Positions 26,005-35,613 of a stretch of DNA of 64,000 nt are shown piece after piece. Made by a program: the position numbers and the translations under genes. The DNA comes from an uncultured Colwellia sp. (GTDB lineage: Bacteria; Pseudomonadota; Gammaproteobacteria; Enterobacterales; Alteromonadaceae). The notes beneath the pieces were generated by a model. That model did no database searches. It saw nothing but the letters and a program-made list of their open reading frames with translations, and was not told the DNA's origin. The stretch covers positions 39,772-103,771 of the forward strand of contig CAJXWZ010000020.1 of the NCBI GenBank assembly GCA_913062815.1. Direction: 5' to 3'. The stretch's first letter is position 1. Each line of letters opens with the position of its first letter.

Positions 26005-27894
26005 ATGTGCGGAATAGCAGGTATTTTTAGATTGGCAGATAACAATGATGTTAGCCAAGAACTTCTGCGAAATATGAATGATATTCAAAATCATAGAGGT
26101 CCAGATGATGATGGGTTTTATTTCACGCCCGGATTAGGGTTAGCTCATAGACGCTTATCAATTATAGATTTAAGTGGTGGTCATCAGCCTATGTTCAACC
26201 ATGATAGTAGTGTTGCGGTTGTCTTTAATGGTGAGATTTATAATTTTGCTGAACTTGCTGATGAGCTTGCTGAAAAAGGGCACCAATTTAAAACTCGAAG
26301 TGATACAGAAACTATTCTTCATGCTTGGGCCGAGTGGGGGGCCGAGTGTGTTAATAAATTTAGAGGAATGTTTGCCTTTGCTCTGTGGGATGCACAGAAA
26401 GAAAGCTTATTTATTGTTCGAGATAGATTAGGTATTAAACCATTATTTTATTCGCTTTTACCTGATGGCTCTTTTGTCTTCGGTTCAGAACTAAAAGTAT
26501 TAAAGTCTCACCCTGAATGCCCAAGAGAATTAAACAATCAAGCAATAGAAGATTATTTTTCTTTAGGGTATATCCCAGAACCAAAAACAATTTTTAATGA
26601 TGTTTATAAATTAGAACCTGGTCATACCATAATGCTAAAAAAAGGAGATGCAACGGTTTCTCCCCAGCAATATTGGGATGTTTGCTTTGATCAAGAAAAA
26701 TTAACGGGAAATAATGAAGAAACACTCATTGAGAAGGTGAAAGAAGCCGTTGACGTTAGATTAGTTTCAGAAGTGCCATTAGGAGCTTTCCTCTCGGGAG
26801 GCGTCGATTCAAGTGGAGTTGTAGCCATGATGGCACAATTGCAAGAGGACCCAGTAAATACTTGTTCCATTGGTTTTGATGTTAAAAGCTTTAATGAAAC
26901 AGAATATGCACAAGAGATTGCAGAAAAATATAAAACCAATCATGTTTGCCAAGAAGTCAGTTCTGACGATTTTGATTTAATTGATAAATTAGCTGACTTG
27001 TATGATGAGCCGTATGCAGATAGTTCGGCAATGCCAACTTATAGAGTCTGTGAATTAGCAAAGAAAAATGTCACAGTAGCGCTCTCTGGTGATGGTGGGG
27101 ATGAACTAATGGCTGGTTACCGTCGCTATAAACGTCACTTACAAGAAGAAAAAATGCGTTCAATTATACCTTTAGTTATCCGAAAACCTATTTTTGGCTT
27201 ACTTGGAAAAATTTATCCAAAGTTAGATTGGGCTCCTCGTTTTCTTCGAGCTAAAACAACCTTTCAATCAATGTCATACGACTGGGTTGAAGCTTACCTA
27301 AATAGCATGTCTATTCTTCGCAAAGATGAACGTGAAAAGTTATTTAGCGAAGATTTTAAAAATAAGCTATCAGGATACAATTCGGTTGAGGTTTTTCGTA
27401 AACACGCAAAAAATGCACCCAAAGACAATCCATTATCCCAAGTGCAATATGTGGATATGAAAACTTATTTAGTGGGTGATATTCTAACTAAAGTTGATCG
27501 AGCTAGTATGGCACATAGCTTGGAGGTTCGCGTACCTTTACTTGATCATCATTTTGTTGAGTGGGCAGCTAACCTAAGTAATGATGAGCGAATTGATAAA
27601 AATGGTCAAGGAAAAGCCATTTTTAAGAAAGCGCTTGAACCTCATTTACCACATGATGTACTTTATCGTAAAAAAATGGGCTTTGGTGTACCACTAGGGA
27701 AGTGGTTTAGAGGTCCACTTAAAGATAAGATAGAACGTTCAATTTTGTCCCCGCTAATGAGAGATTGTGGGATATTTGATCCAAAAACATTGGAATGGTT
27801 AGTGAAGAGTCATATGACTGGTCAGCGTGATAATAGTGCCTCATTATGGACATTGTTAATGTTTGAACGTTTCCTCGAGAAGGAGACACAATAG
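26005..27894 (+). CDS. XrtA/PEP-CTERM system glutamine amidotransferase (asparagine-synthetase-like)
   Basis: A 629-residue class II amidotransferase. The N-terminal glutaminase has the nucleophile Cys2 (MCGIAGIF) and NHRGPDDDG; the synthetase half has the PP-loop SGGVDSSG at 264-271 and the SGDGGDELMAGYRRY segment. It should use glutamine and ATP to amidate a carboxyl group. Exosortase-associated members (TIGR03108 type) are too widespread in EPS loci to be simple asparagine synthetases, and a uronic-acid carboxyl is a reasonable target here because an AlgD-like enzyme is encoded 3 kb downstream; that is inference. A second paralogue follows immediately. Confidence 0.9.
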   Translation: MCGIAGIFRLADNNDVSQELLRNMNDIQNHRGPDDDGFYFTPGLGLAHRRLSIIDLSGGHQPMFNHDSSVAVVFNGEIYNFAELADELAEKGHQFKTRSDTETILHAWAEWGAECVNKFRGMFAFALWDAQKESLFIVRDRLGIKPLFYSLLPDGSFVFGSELKVLKSHPECPRELNNQAIEDYFSLGYIPEPKTIFNDVYKLEPGHTIMLKKGDATVSPQQYWDVCFDQEKLTGNNEETLIEKVKEAVDVRLVSEVPLGAFLSGGVDSSGVVAMMAQLQEDPVNTCSIGFDVKSFNETEYAQEIAEKYKTNHVCQEVSSDDFDLIDKLADLYDEPYADSSAMPTYRVCELAKKNVTVALSGDGGDELMAGYRRYKRHLQEEKMRSIIPLVIRKPIFGLLGKIYPKLDWAPRFLRAKTTFQSMSYDWVEAYLNSMSILRKDEREKLFSEDFKNKLSGYNSVEVFRKHAKNAPKDNPLSQVQYVDMKTYLVGDILTKVDRASMAHSLEVRVPLLDHHFVEWAANLSNDERIDKNGQGKAIFKKALEPHLPHDVLYRKKMGFGVPLGKWFRGPLKDKIERSILSPLMRDCGIFDPKTLEWLVKSHMTGQRDNSASLWTLLMFERFLEKETQ

Positions 27895-27895
27895 C

Positions 27896-29818
27896 ATGTG
27901 CGGTATTCATGGTTTAGTTGCTCTTGATGAACAAACACAGTTCACTCAAGAGCAGCTGATTAAAATGGGAGATGCGACAATTCATCGCGGTCCTGATGAT
28001 AGTGGTGAGTATGTTGGGGAAGGTGTTGCCATAGGCATGAGACGATTATCTATCATCGATCTTTCTGGCGGGCATCAACCAATAAGTAATGCAGATGACT
28101 CTATTTGGTTAGTATGTAATGGTGAAATATATAATTTTCAGTCATTACGTAAAGACCTTATAGAAAAAGGCTATGTTTTTAAAACCGGCTCTGATGTTGA
28201 AGTCATTATTCATTTATATCAAGAGTATGGCGATGAATGTCTGCAACATCTCAATGGCATGTTTGCCTTTGCTCTTTGGGATAAAACTAAAAAAAGAGTA
28301 TTAATAGCCAGAGATCGCTTAGGAATCAAACCCCTCTATTTTTCTCTATTTAATGGTACTTTCGCTTTTTCTACAGAAGCAAAAGCAATACTAGCTCTTG
28401 ATGGTTTCAGTGCTAGAATCAATAAAACCGCATTGTCACAATACCTTGAGTTAGGCTATGTACCTGCACCTTTATGTTTGCTTGACGGCATTAAAAAATT
28501 AGAAGTAGCTAAGTATATTGTAATTGAGAAAGGTAGTATTTCACAACATAGTTATTGGCAACCAGAGTTTACACCTGAGCAGAAAAGTGATGATGAATGG
28601 GCTGAACTAATCTTTAACCAATTAGAAAAGTCAGTGAAAGACCAAATGGTCAGTGATGTACCCATTGGTGCTTTTTTATCAGGCGGTATCGACTCAAGTG
28701 CCATTGTTGCCTTAATGGCAAAACATAGTGATAAAGCTGTTAAAACCTATGCAATAGGGTTTGATACCGGTAAAGCGGGTGAATTCTATAATGAATTACC
28801 TTATGCCAAGCAAGTATCAGAGTTGTTTGGCACTGATCATAAAGAAATTGTCGTTCGTCCAGATGTAGTCAGTTTATTACCAAAATTATTATGGCATATG
28901 GATGAACCCATCGCAGATAGCGCCTTTATCACTACCTATTTAGTATCAAAGTTTGCACGACAAGACTCTACAGTGATCATTTCTGGTGTAGGAGGAGATG
29001 AAATCTTTGCCGGCTATCGTCGTTATCAAGGCGAAAAATATGCTGAAATGTATCATAAAATCCCCAAATTTCTTAGAAAAGGTCTGATCGCACCATTAGC
29101 CAAATTTCTGCCTGCAGATCGAGGGAACAAATGGTTAAACTATTCACGATTAGCTAAGTCATTTATTGAAAGTGCGGAGCTACCATTTTCCGAACGTTAT
29201 CATAGTTATATGGAAGTGTTTTCTAGCGATTTTAGAGCAAGTTTACTCAAAGACAATGGTTGCAATAATCATGATGTAAAGTCATTGTTTGCTAAAGAGA
29301 CAACAGAACAAGCGGTTTGGCAAATGTTTGATATCGATCGACAAAGCCAACTGCCTGATGACTTATTGATGTTAACTGATAAAATGACCATGGCCACTTC
29401 ACTTGAATGCCGGGTGCCTTTCTTAGACCACGAGTTTGTAGAATTAGCAGCCAAAATTCCACAAGAGAGACTTATGGCTAATGGTGAATTAAAACATTTA
29501 TTAAAGTTAAGTTTAAAAGACACCTTGCCAGATAGCATACTATTTCGAAAAAAACGTGGATTTGGCGCACCAATGGGAGCTTGGTTAAAGGAAGAGTTGT
29601 CAGGGTTGATGAATTCTTTACTTAATAAAACGACCGTTGAAAAAAGAGCGTTATTTAACTGGCCTATAATCGAACAAGCGATAAGTGCTCATAATGCGAG
29701 TAAAGAAGATCATACTGATCACCTTTCCGCCTTAATGAATTTAGAAATTTGGTGTCAATTGTACCTTGATGGCAGATCAAGCGAAGAAGTTACCCAATCA
29801 ATAAAGGACGCCATTTAA
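27896..29818 (+). CDS. Asparagine synthase (glutamine-hydrolysing) family protein
   Basis: A 640-residue paralogue of the preceding amidotransferase. I set the start at ATG 27896, because class II glutaminases need Cys as residue 2 (MCGIHGLV). The longer open frame from 27863 would bury that cysteine. AAGGAG lies about 10 bases upstream, and the start comes one base after the previous stop. It has IHRGPDDSG, the PP-loop SGGIDSSA (262-269) and SGVGGDEIFAGYRRY. It could be a housekeeping AsnB or a second sugar-amidating enzyme; its place inside the EPS operon favours the second. Its stop overlaps the next start by one base (TAATG). Confidence 0.88.
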   Translation: MCGIHGLVALDEQTQFTQEQLIKMGDATIHRGPDDSGEYVGEGVAIGMRRLSIIDLSGGHQPISNADDSIWLVCNGEIYNFQSLRKDLIEKGYVFKTGSDVEVIIHLYQEYGDECLQHLNGMFAFALWDKTKKRVLIARDRLGIKPLYFSLFNGTFAFSTEAKAILALDGFSARINKTALSQYLELGYVPAPLCLLDGIKKLEVAKYIVIEKGSISQHSYWQPEFTPEQKSDDEWAELIFNQLEKSVKDQMVSDVPIGAFLSGGIDSSAIVALMAKHSDKAVKTYAIGFDTGKAGEFYNELPYAKQVSELFGTDHKEIVVRPDVVSLLPKLLWHMDEPIADSAFITTYLVSKFARQDSTVIISGVGGDEIFAGYRRYQGEKYAEMYHKIPKFLRKGLIAPLAKFLPADRGNKWLNYSRLAKSFIESAELPFSERYHSYMEVFSSDFRASLLKDNGCNNHDVKSLFAKETTEQAVWQMFDIDRQSQLPDDLLMLTDKMTMATSLECRVPFLDHEFVELAAKIPQERLMANGELKHLLKLSLKDTLPDSILFRKKRGFGAPMGAWLKEELSGLMNSLLNKTTVEKRALFNWPIIEQAISAHNASKEDHTDHLSALMNLEIWCQLYLDGRSSEEVTQSIKDAI

Positions 29819-31014
29819 TGAATATTCTTTATCTTTGCCATCGTTTTCCTTTCCCACCTAAAAGAGGGGGGAAAATACGCCCGTTTAATATGATCCAACA
29901 CTTTCATAATAAAGGCCACAAAGTCTGGGTGAATTCATTAGTTCGTACGACTGAAGAACAGCAAGAAACCGCAGGTATTGAAGAATTTTGTCATAAGCAT
30001 TTTATGGCGAAAGTGAATGATAAAGTTCAAACGGCGAAAATGATCTTTCGTTTACCAACCACCATTCCATCGAGTATGGGTTTTTTCCACTCCACTGAAC
30101 TAAAGCAACACATCAATAAATTGTTAGCTACGGTTAAATTTGATTTAATATTTGTGCATTGTTCATCAGTTGCCCAATACGTAGAAAACGTCACTGATGT
30201 ACCTAAGATATTAGATTATGGCGATATGGATTCCCAGAAATGGTTAAGTTATACCAGCTTTAAACCTTTCCCATTAAATTTAGGTTATTGGTTAGAAGGG
30301 ACAAAAATGGAACGGGAAGAAAAACGTCTAGCGAAAAAATTTACCATGGGCACCGCTACCACTAAAATGGAATGGCGAACCTTAGATGATTATCAAACAG
30401 GTATTACTACAGACTGGTTCCCTAATGGGGTAAATGCTGAGTTTTTTAAACCCGATAATGAAGGATATAATTCAAACGCTATTTCGTTCATTGGGCGAAT
30501 GGACTACTACCCTAATCAAGAATGTATGTTTGATTTTTGTAAAAATGTTTTACCCTTAATTAAAGCGGTGATTCCAACAGTCGAGTTGTTTATAGTGGGT
30601 GCAGAGCCTACTGAAAAAGTGCGAGCCCTGGCTAATATAGAGGGAGTAACGGTTACCGGTTCGGTGGATGATGTTCGTCCATATATTTTAAGAACTGCAG
30701 CCATGGTTGCCCCCCTTAATATTGCTCGTGGCACACAAAATAAAATATTAGAAGCGATGGCGATGGGAGTCCCCGTTGTCAGTAGTGAAATGGCTGCTGG
30801 TGGTATCGATGCCATAAGTGGCGAGCATTTTTTAACGGCTAAAAGCCCAAATGAATATGCCGAAGCATTAATTGAATTAATGCGAAATTCGGATGAAAGA
30901 AAACGTTTAAGTGATTCAGGCCGTGAGCGAGTGCTCACTAATCACAATTGGCAAAACTCTATGAATAGACTGGAGGCGATAGTGGAAAACTGCGTCGCTC
31001 AGTTTAATAACTAA
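29818..31014 (+). CDS. TIGR03087-type XrtA system glycosyltransferase
   Basis: A 398-residue GT4-like glycosyltransferase with the group signature LCHRFPFPPKRGGKIRPFN at the N-terminus, which contacts the nucleotide sugar or acceptor. The C-terminal half has FIGRMDYYPN, a VGAEPTEKVRAL segment and the ARGTQNKILEAMAMGVPVV donor-binding loop (about 302-320). It is cytoplasmic and probably a repeat-unit transferase. The start overlaps the previous stop by one base. It is one of at least four transferases in this operon. Confidence 0.9.
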   Translation: MNILYLCHRFPFPPKRGGKIRPFNMIQHFHNKGHKVWVNSLVRTTEEQQETAGIEEFCHKHFMAKVNDKVQTAKMIFRLPTTIPSSMGFFHSTELKQHINKLLATVKFDLIFVHCSSVAQYVENVTDVPKILDYGDMDSQKWLSYTSFKPFPLNLGYWLEGTKMEREEKRLAKKFTMGTATTKMEWRTLDDYQTGITTDWFPNGVNAEFFKPDNEGYNSNAISFIGRMDYYPNQECMFDFCKNVLPLIKAVIPTVELFIVGAEPTEKVRALANIEGVTVTGSVDDVRPYILRTAAMVAPLNIARGTQNKILEAMAMGVPVVSSEMAAGGIDAISGEHFLTAKSPNEYAEALIELMRNSDERKRLSDSGRERVLTNHNWQNSMNRLEAIVENCVAQFNN

Positions 31015-31037
31015 ATTTAATAAAATATGGAAGTAAG

Positions 31038-32357
31038 TTGATGAATATAAGTATCTTCGGTTTAGGTTATGTTGGTGCCGTTTCTATGGCGTGTTTAGCC
31101 AGAGATGGACATAAAATTTATGGTGTAGATATTGATCCCATTAAATTAGCATTGATTCGCAAAGGCAACTCACCAATTATCGAAGAAGGTATGCCTGAAC
31201 TTATGAAAGAGGTTGTCTCAAATGGTTCATTAGAAGTCACTGATAATATAAATCTTGCGATAGATAATACTGACGTTTCTTTCATTTGTGTTGGTACCCC
31301 ATCGCAACTCAACGGCAGTCAAGATCAAAGTGCAGTATTACGTTTAGCAGAACAACTAGGTGCAGCTTTATCGGCAAAAAATTCATTACATACTATAGTA
31401 TTTCGCTCTACATTGGTACCTGGTACGGTTGAAGAAACACTTATTCCTTTATTGGAAAAGCATTCAGGTAAGAAAGCGAATGTAGATTTTGATGTGTGTT
31501 TTCAGCCCGAGTTTTTACGAGAAAGTACTTCAATTAAAGATTACGACAATCCTCCATTTACTATTGTAGGCGCTGCCACCGAACGTGCACATCAAACCAT
31601 GAATACCTTGTTTGGTCATTTACCCACTGAATATCATCGTGCTGACATTCGTACTGGTGAAACCGTCAAATATTTTTGTAATATATTCCATGCTCTAAAA
31701 ATAACTTTTGCCAATGAAGTTGGACGCTTATGCGACGCCATGAAAATTGATGCTCATCAGGTAATGGCACTGCTGTGTGAAGATAGACAACTTAATATTT
31801 CACCGGCTTATCTAAAGCCAGGATTTGCATTTGGTGGTTCGTGTTTACCAAAAGATTTACGCGCGATGCAATATGTTGCCAAAATGAATGATATTGAAAT
31901 TCCCATGCTAGCTAATGTTTTAAAATCGAATGAAGAACACTTACATCTTGCCGTTAAGAGAGTATTAGCGACAGGAAAACGCAAAGTTGGCATGATTGGC
32001 TTAAGTTTTAAATCAGGCACCGACGATTTACGGGAAAGCCCATTGGTTGATCTTGCAGAACTGTTAATTGGTAAAGGCATGGACTTATCGATTTATGATC
32101 CAGAAGTTAATTTGTCATTTTTGATTGGAGCCAATAAACGATATATCGAAGAATCAATCCCTCATGTTGGTGAATTAATGAATGATGATGTTCACGCCGT
32201 GATTGAAAATAATGAAGTAATTGTGGTGGGCATTGGTGATAAAAACTTACTTGAAGCCCTGGTCGATAATGCGAAGCCGGGCCAAATAGTGATTGATTTA
32301 GTAAATATGAAAAATAAAGACCAATTAAATTGTATCTACCAAGGGTTATGTTGGTAA
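31038..32357 (+). CDS. algD: GDP-mannose 6-dehydrogenase (AlgD-like)
   Basis: A 439-residue nucleotide-sugar dehydrogenase that oxidises GDP-mannose to GDP-mannuronate with two NAD+. It follows Pseudomonas AlgD closely from memory: ISIFGLGYVGAV at the N-terminus (NAD fold), VSFICVGTPS, PEFLRESTSIKDYD, the catalytic Cys269 in FGGSCLPKD (Cys268 in AlgD), LSFKSGTDDLRESPLVDLAE, and a final CW like the AlgD end. These fit AlgD better than UDP-glucose dehydrogenases. With ManC and phosphomannomutase at the end of the window it gives a complete route to GDP-mannuronate. No Alg8/Alg44 synthase is present, so the sugar is presumably used by the GT4 enzymes. Confidence 0.88.
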   Translation: MMNISIFGLGYVGAVSMACLARDGHKIYGVDIDPIKLALIRKGNSPIIEEGMPELMKEVVSNGSLEVTDNINLAIDNTDVSFICVGTPSQLNGSQDQSAVLRLAEQLGAALSAKNSLHTIVFRSTLVPGTVEETLIPLLEKHSGKKANVDFDVCFQPEFLRESTSIKDYDNPPFTIVGAATERAHQTMNTLFGHLPTEYHRADIRTGETVKYFCNIFHALKITFANEVGRLCDAMKIDAHQVMALLCEDRQLNISPAYLKPGFAFGGSCLPKDLRAMQYVAKMNDIEIPMLANVLKSNEEHLHLAVKRVLATGKRKVGMIGLSFKSGTDDLRESPLVDLAELLIGKGMDLSIYDPEVNLSFLIGANKRYIEESIPHVGELMNDDVHAVIENNEVIVVGIGDKNLLEALVDNAKPGQIVIDLVNMKNKDQLNCIYQGLCW

Positions 32358-33340
32358 TGAATAAACCGCTGACTCAACTATCCATTACACTTTTCATAAT
32401 GGTAGGCATTGCGCTTTGGGTAATATCCAAAGCACAACCAGCGAGTGAAATGACGCGGTTAAGAAATGCTTTATTATTAGATGTTGGCACAATAGCGGAC
32501 TTTACTTGGAGCCCACAACAGGCCCCGAAAGACTTTAATAGTGAAAAAGGTAACGTTCCTAAAGAAATACAGGTATTTGCGCAAGCTATTCTAGGCAATA
32601 GCGAATGGAAAAAAACCCTCAATGCTGTTGATGCACTGAGAGGAAATGCTCATTTAAACGGGGCAATACAAGCGAATACAGTGACAGCATTAAATGAAAT
32701 TCTAATTTCAGGACGTGGTTACTGCGCTGACTTTACTCAAGTGATGAATGCTGTTTCTTATCAACAAAAGATCTCTATCAGAGAGTGGGGCATGTCTTTT
32801 GACGGTTATGGTGGTTGGGGTCATGCTTTTAATGAAGTATATATAGATGAATGGAAAAAATGGGTCTTTATTGATGTTTTTAATGGCTTTTATGTCACCA
32901 CTAATGAAAGTAACATACCTTTATCAACATTGGAGTTTCGTGAGATATTAGCAACAACGCCAGATAAGGTTCTTATTCACCGAACTGCCGGACGTTTTGG
33001 CTTTAAATCGGATCAGGTTGCGATTGAATATTATCTCAGGGGCGTGAATCAATTTTATTTATGGTGGGGAAACGACAGTTTAACTTACGATGATAATGCT
33101 GTGATCAACTTTATTGCGCCATTAGGCCGAGCTATTGAGCAAGCTAGCGCCATTTTAATCGGCATCCATCCAAAAATAAGAATATTGCCTTTACCCGAAA
33201 ACATTGAAATGCGAGAAGCAATGATACGCTTGAAACATCAGCTGATGATTGCCTTTATGAGTGAAGTACTATTAGGGTTTTTATTGCTTTATTTTCTTGT
33301 GATGTCATTAAGAAAAAAGCCAATAGAAAGGAAATTTTAA
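32357..33340 (+). CDS. Membrane-anchored transglutaminase-like protein
   Basis: A 327-residue protein with a membrane helix near the N-terminus (LSITLFIMVGIALWVIS), a transglutaminase-core domain and a second helix at the C-terminus (MSEVLLGFLLLYFLVMSL). The Cys-His-Asp triad of the fold is present: Cys123 in GRGYCADF, His156 in GWGHAFNEVY and Asp173 in FIDVFNG. These would act in the periplasm. Family members are peptidases, amidases or crosslinkers; the substrate is unknown. I chose ATG 32357, which overlaps the algD stop by one base; the longer frame from 32330 is less likely. The location between algD and a glycosyltransferase suggests a role on the polymer or an attached peptide. Confidence 0.75.
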   Translation: MNKPLTQLSITLFIMVGIALWVISKAQPASEMTRLRNALLLDVGTIADFTWSPQQAPKDFNSEKGNVPKEIQVFAQAILGNSEWKKTLNAVDALRGNAHLNGAIQANTVTALNEILISGRGYCADFTQVMNAVSYQQKISIREWGMSFDGYGGWGHAFNEVYIDEWKKWVFIDVFNGFYVTTNESNIPLSTLEFREILATTPDKVLIHRTAGRFGFKSDQVAIEYYLRGVNQFYLWWGNDSLTYDDNAVINFIAPLGRAIEQASAILIGIHPKIRILPLPENIEMREAMIRLKHQLMIAFMSEVLLGFLLLYFLVMSLRKKPIERKF

Positions 33341-33343
33341 AGC

Positions 33344-34552
33344 GTGCGTATATTACATATTTTTGATCATTCAATACCTTTGCACAGTGGTTATTCATTT
33401 AGAAGTTTAGCGATTCTAAAGGAGCAACGTAAGCTAGGATTTGAAACGGAACATTTGACCAGTATTAAACACTATGTCTCAGAAAATGCCATAGATACCG
33501 AAGACGGTATGGTGTTTTCTCGTACACTTCCCACATGGCGAAGTCGTTTTCCGATATTAAATCAATGGGATGTGATTTATACCTTAGAAAAAGCCATTAG
33601 AGAGAAAATTAAACAATCAAAAATAGATATTATTCATGCTCATTCGCCATCACTAAATGCATTGGCTGCGGCTCGGGTAGCGAAAAAATTCAACATTCCT
33701 TTTGTTTACGAAATGCGTGCTTCATGGGAAGATGCGGCGGTAAGTCATGGTACCTGTACCGAAGAAGGCTTACGTTATAAAGTCGGTCAATGGTTGGAGA
33801 AAAAGGCTTTATTAAGTGCAGATCACGTCACTACTATATGTAAAGGTCTAGAGAATCAAATAGCTGACTGGGGTATTAATCGAGAGAATATTACCGTGAT
33901 TCCTAATGCAGTTGATATTGAGAAATTTACTTTATTAGATGACAAAGATAGCAACTTATTGACAAGTTATCATCTTGAAAATAAAACCGTCATTGGCTTT
34001 TTAGGCTCTTTTTATCGCTATGAAGGTTTACATATACTCATTGAAGCTTTAGTAACTATTATTGAGAAAAATCCAACTACGGTATTATTTCTCGTTGGTG
34101 GTGGACAAGAAGAGCAGGCGCTTAAAAAACAAGTCATTACCCTTGGTCTTGAAGAAAATGTTATTTTCACTGGTCGAGTCGATCATGATGAAATTGCTAA
34201 ATACTATCGTTTAATCGATATGTTCGTTTATCCTCGCGAATCAATTCGCTTAACTGAATTAGTGACTCCTCTTAAGCCACTTGAAGCGATGGCGCAATAT
34301 GGACTCGTGGTCGCCTCTGATATTGGTGGTCACAGAGAGATGATAGAACATCAAAAAAATGGCATTTTATTTGAACCAAATTCGTCTTTTTCACTTGCTC
34401 AAACGGTTAATGACTTACTCGCTCAACCAGATACGTGGCCATCAATAAAATCGGCAGGTCGAACATACGTTGAGCACGAGCGATGTTGGACTAAAAGTGT
34501 AGCAAACATCGTTCCTGTTTATCAAAAGTTACTGAGTAATCATTCGCAATGA
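33344..34552 (+). CDS. TIGR04063-type XrtA system glycosyltransferase
   Basis: A 402-residue GT4 glycosyltransferase. The N-terminal signature LHIFDHSIPLHSGYSFRS identifies the exosortase A-associated Daro_2409 group. The acceptor half has ADHVTTICKGLENQI, and the donor half has IGFLGSFYRYEGLHIL, VGGGQEEQAL and the LTELVTPLKPLEAMAQYG loop. It starts with GTG at 33344 (AAAGGAAA upstream), three bases after the previous stop. Cytoplasmic repeat-unit transferase; donor unknown. Its stop overlaps the next ATG by 4 bp. Confidence 0.9.
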   Translation: MRILHIFDHSIPLHSGYSFRSLAILKEQRKLGFETEHLTSIKHYVSENAIDTEDGMVFSRTLPTWRSRFPILNQWDVIYTLEKAIREKIKQSKIDIIHAHSPSLNALAAARVAKKFNIPFVYEMRASWEDAAVSHGTCTEEGLRYKVGQWLEKKALLSADHVTTICKGLENQIADWGINRENITVIPNAVDIEKFTLLDDKDSNLLTSYHLENKTVIGFLGSFYRYEGLHILIEALVTIIEKNPTTVLFLVGGGQEEQALKKQVITLGLEENVIFTGRVDHDEIAKYYRLIDMFVYPRESIRLTELVTPLKPLEAMAQYGLVVASDIGGHREMIEHQKNGILFEPNSSFSLAQTVNDLLAQPDTWPSIKSAGRTYVEHERCWTKSVANIVPVYQKLLSNHSQ

Positions 34553-35613
34553 AAATAGCACTTGTTGGCCCTATTCCCCCTCCTAATGGTGGAATGGCAA
34601 TGCAGACTCAACAATTAGAACGCTTATTGTCTGAAGTGGGGCATGAGGTTGAGTTGATTGCAGTGAATAAGCAATATCAGCCAAAATTTATCGAAAAATT
34701 GCCAATAATTAGAGCACTATTTCGATTGCTTCCTTATTTTTATCATTTATATTTTGGTATAAAAAATAAAGATGTTGTCCATCTGATGGCAAATTCTGGT
34801 TGGGCATTTCATTTATTTTCTCGTCCTGCAATTATCATTGCCCATTGGTTAAAAGTGCCCATTTTTATTAATTATAGAGGGGGAAAAGCAAGAGAGTTTT
34901 TTGATGGTTCATGGAAATACATCAAAAAAGATGTTGAAAAAGCAAGCGGCATTCTAGTACCTAGCCTTTTTTTAAAAGAAGTTTTTTTAGTATTCAATCA
35001 GCAGGCAACGATTATTCCAAATATTATCAATATGGAACTGTTTACTTATCGGCCTTCCAAATTAAAGCAAGATGGCTTGCATGTTATCGTGACACGTAAT
35101 TTAGAAGCAATATATGATAATGCAACCGCTATCCGTAGCTTTGCTATGATAAATATGAAATATCCGCAGGCACGATTAACCATCGCAGGAACCGGTCCGC
35201 TTAAAGCGCAATTACAAAGTTTGTCAAAAGAATTAGGTATCGAAAAAAACATTCATTTTGCTGGTCGCATAGACAGAAGTGACATGGCAGATTTATATAA
35301 TAGTGCCGACATTATGATTAATTCAAGTATCATTGATAATATGCCAAATTCAATTTTAGAGGCGTTAGCCAGTGGCGTTTTGGTCGTTTCGACTAATGTG
35401 GGCGGAATCCCATATATGGTGGAAGATGGCAAAGATGCAATACTGGTCAATCCCAAAGATCCGAAGGCTATGTTTAATGCAATGTGTTCACTCATTGATA
35501 ATCCTCAATTAGCTGAAACTATCGCTCAAAAAGGTTATGACAAAGTTCAAGCATATCAACCTAATAATGTTTTACCTATGCTTGAATTAGTCTATAAAAA
35601 GGTGATTAAGTAG
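34549..35613 (+). CDS. Glycosyltransferase family 4 protein
   Basis: A 354-residue GT-B glycosyltransferase. The N-terminus IALVGPIPPPNGGMAMQTQQL carries the glycine-rich loop, and the C-terminal half has ARLTIAGTGPLKAQL and the SIIDNMPNSILEALASG donor loop. It is translationally coupled to the upstream transferase through an ATGA overlap and directly abuts the polymerase gene. It was not assignable to a specific exosortase group by eye. It probably adds a sugar to the repeat unit. Confidence 0.87.
   Translation: MKIALVGPIPPPNGGMAMQTQQLERLLSEVGHEVELIAVNKQYQPKFIEKLPIIRALFRLLPYFYHLYFGIKNKDVVHLMANSGWAFHLFSRPAIIIAHWLKVPIFINYRGGKAREFFDGSWKYIKKDVEKASGILVPSLFLKEVFLVFNQQATIIPNIINMELFTYRPSKLKQDGLHVIVTRNLEAIYDNATAIRSFAMINMKYPQARLTIAGTGPLKAQLQSLSKELGIEKNIHFAGRIDRSDMADLYNSADIMINSSIIDNMPNSILEALASGVLVVSTNVGGIPYMVEDGKDAILVNPKDPKAMFNAMCSLIDNPQLAETIAQKGYDKVQAYQPNNVLPMLELVYKKVIK

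Noticed and set aside
27863..27895. Upstream start for the second amidotransferase
   Set aside because: The glutaminase needs Cys as residue 2, which only the ATG at 27896 provides.
30516..30938. 140-residue minus-strand open frame inside a glycosyltransferase gene
   Set aside because: It lies wholly inside a well-supported gene and has no recognisable domain or ribosome site; a frame shadow.
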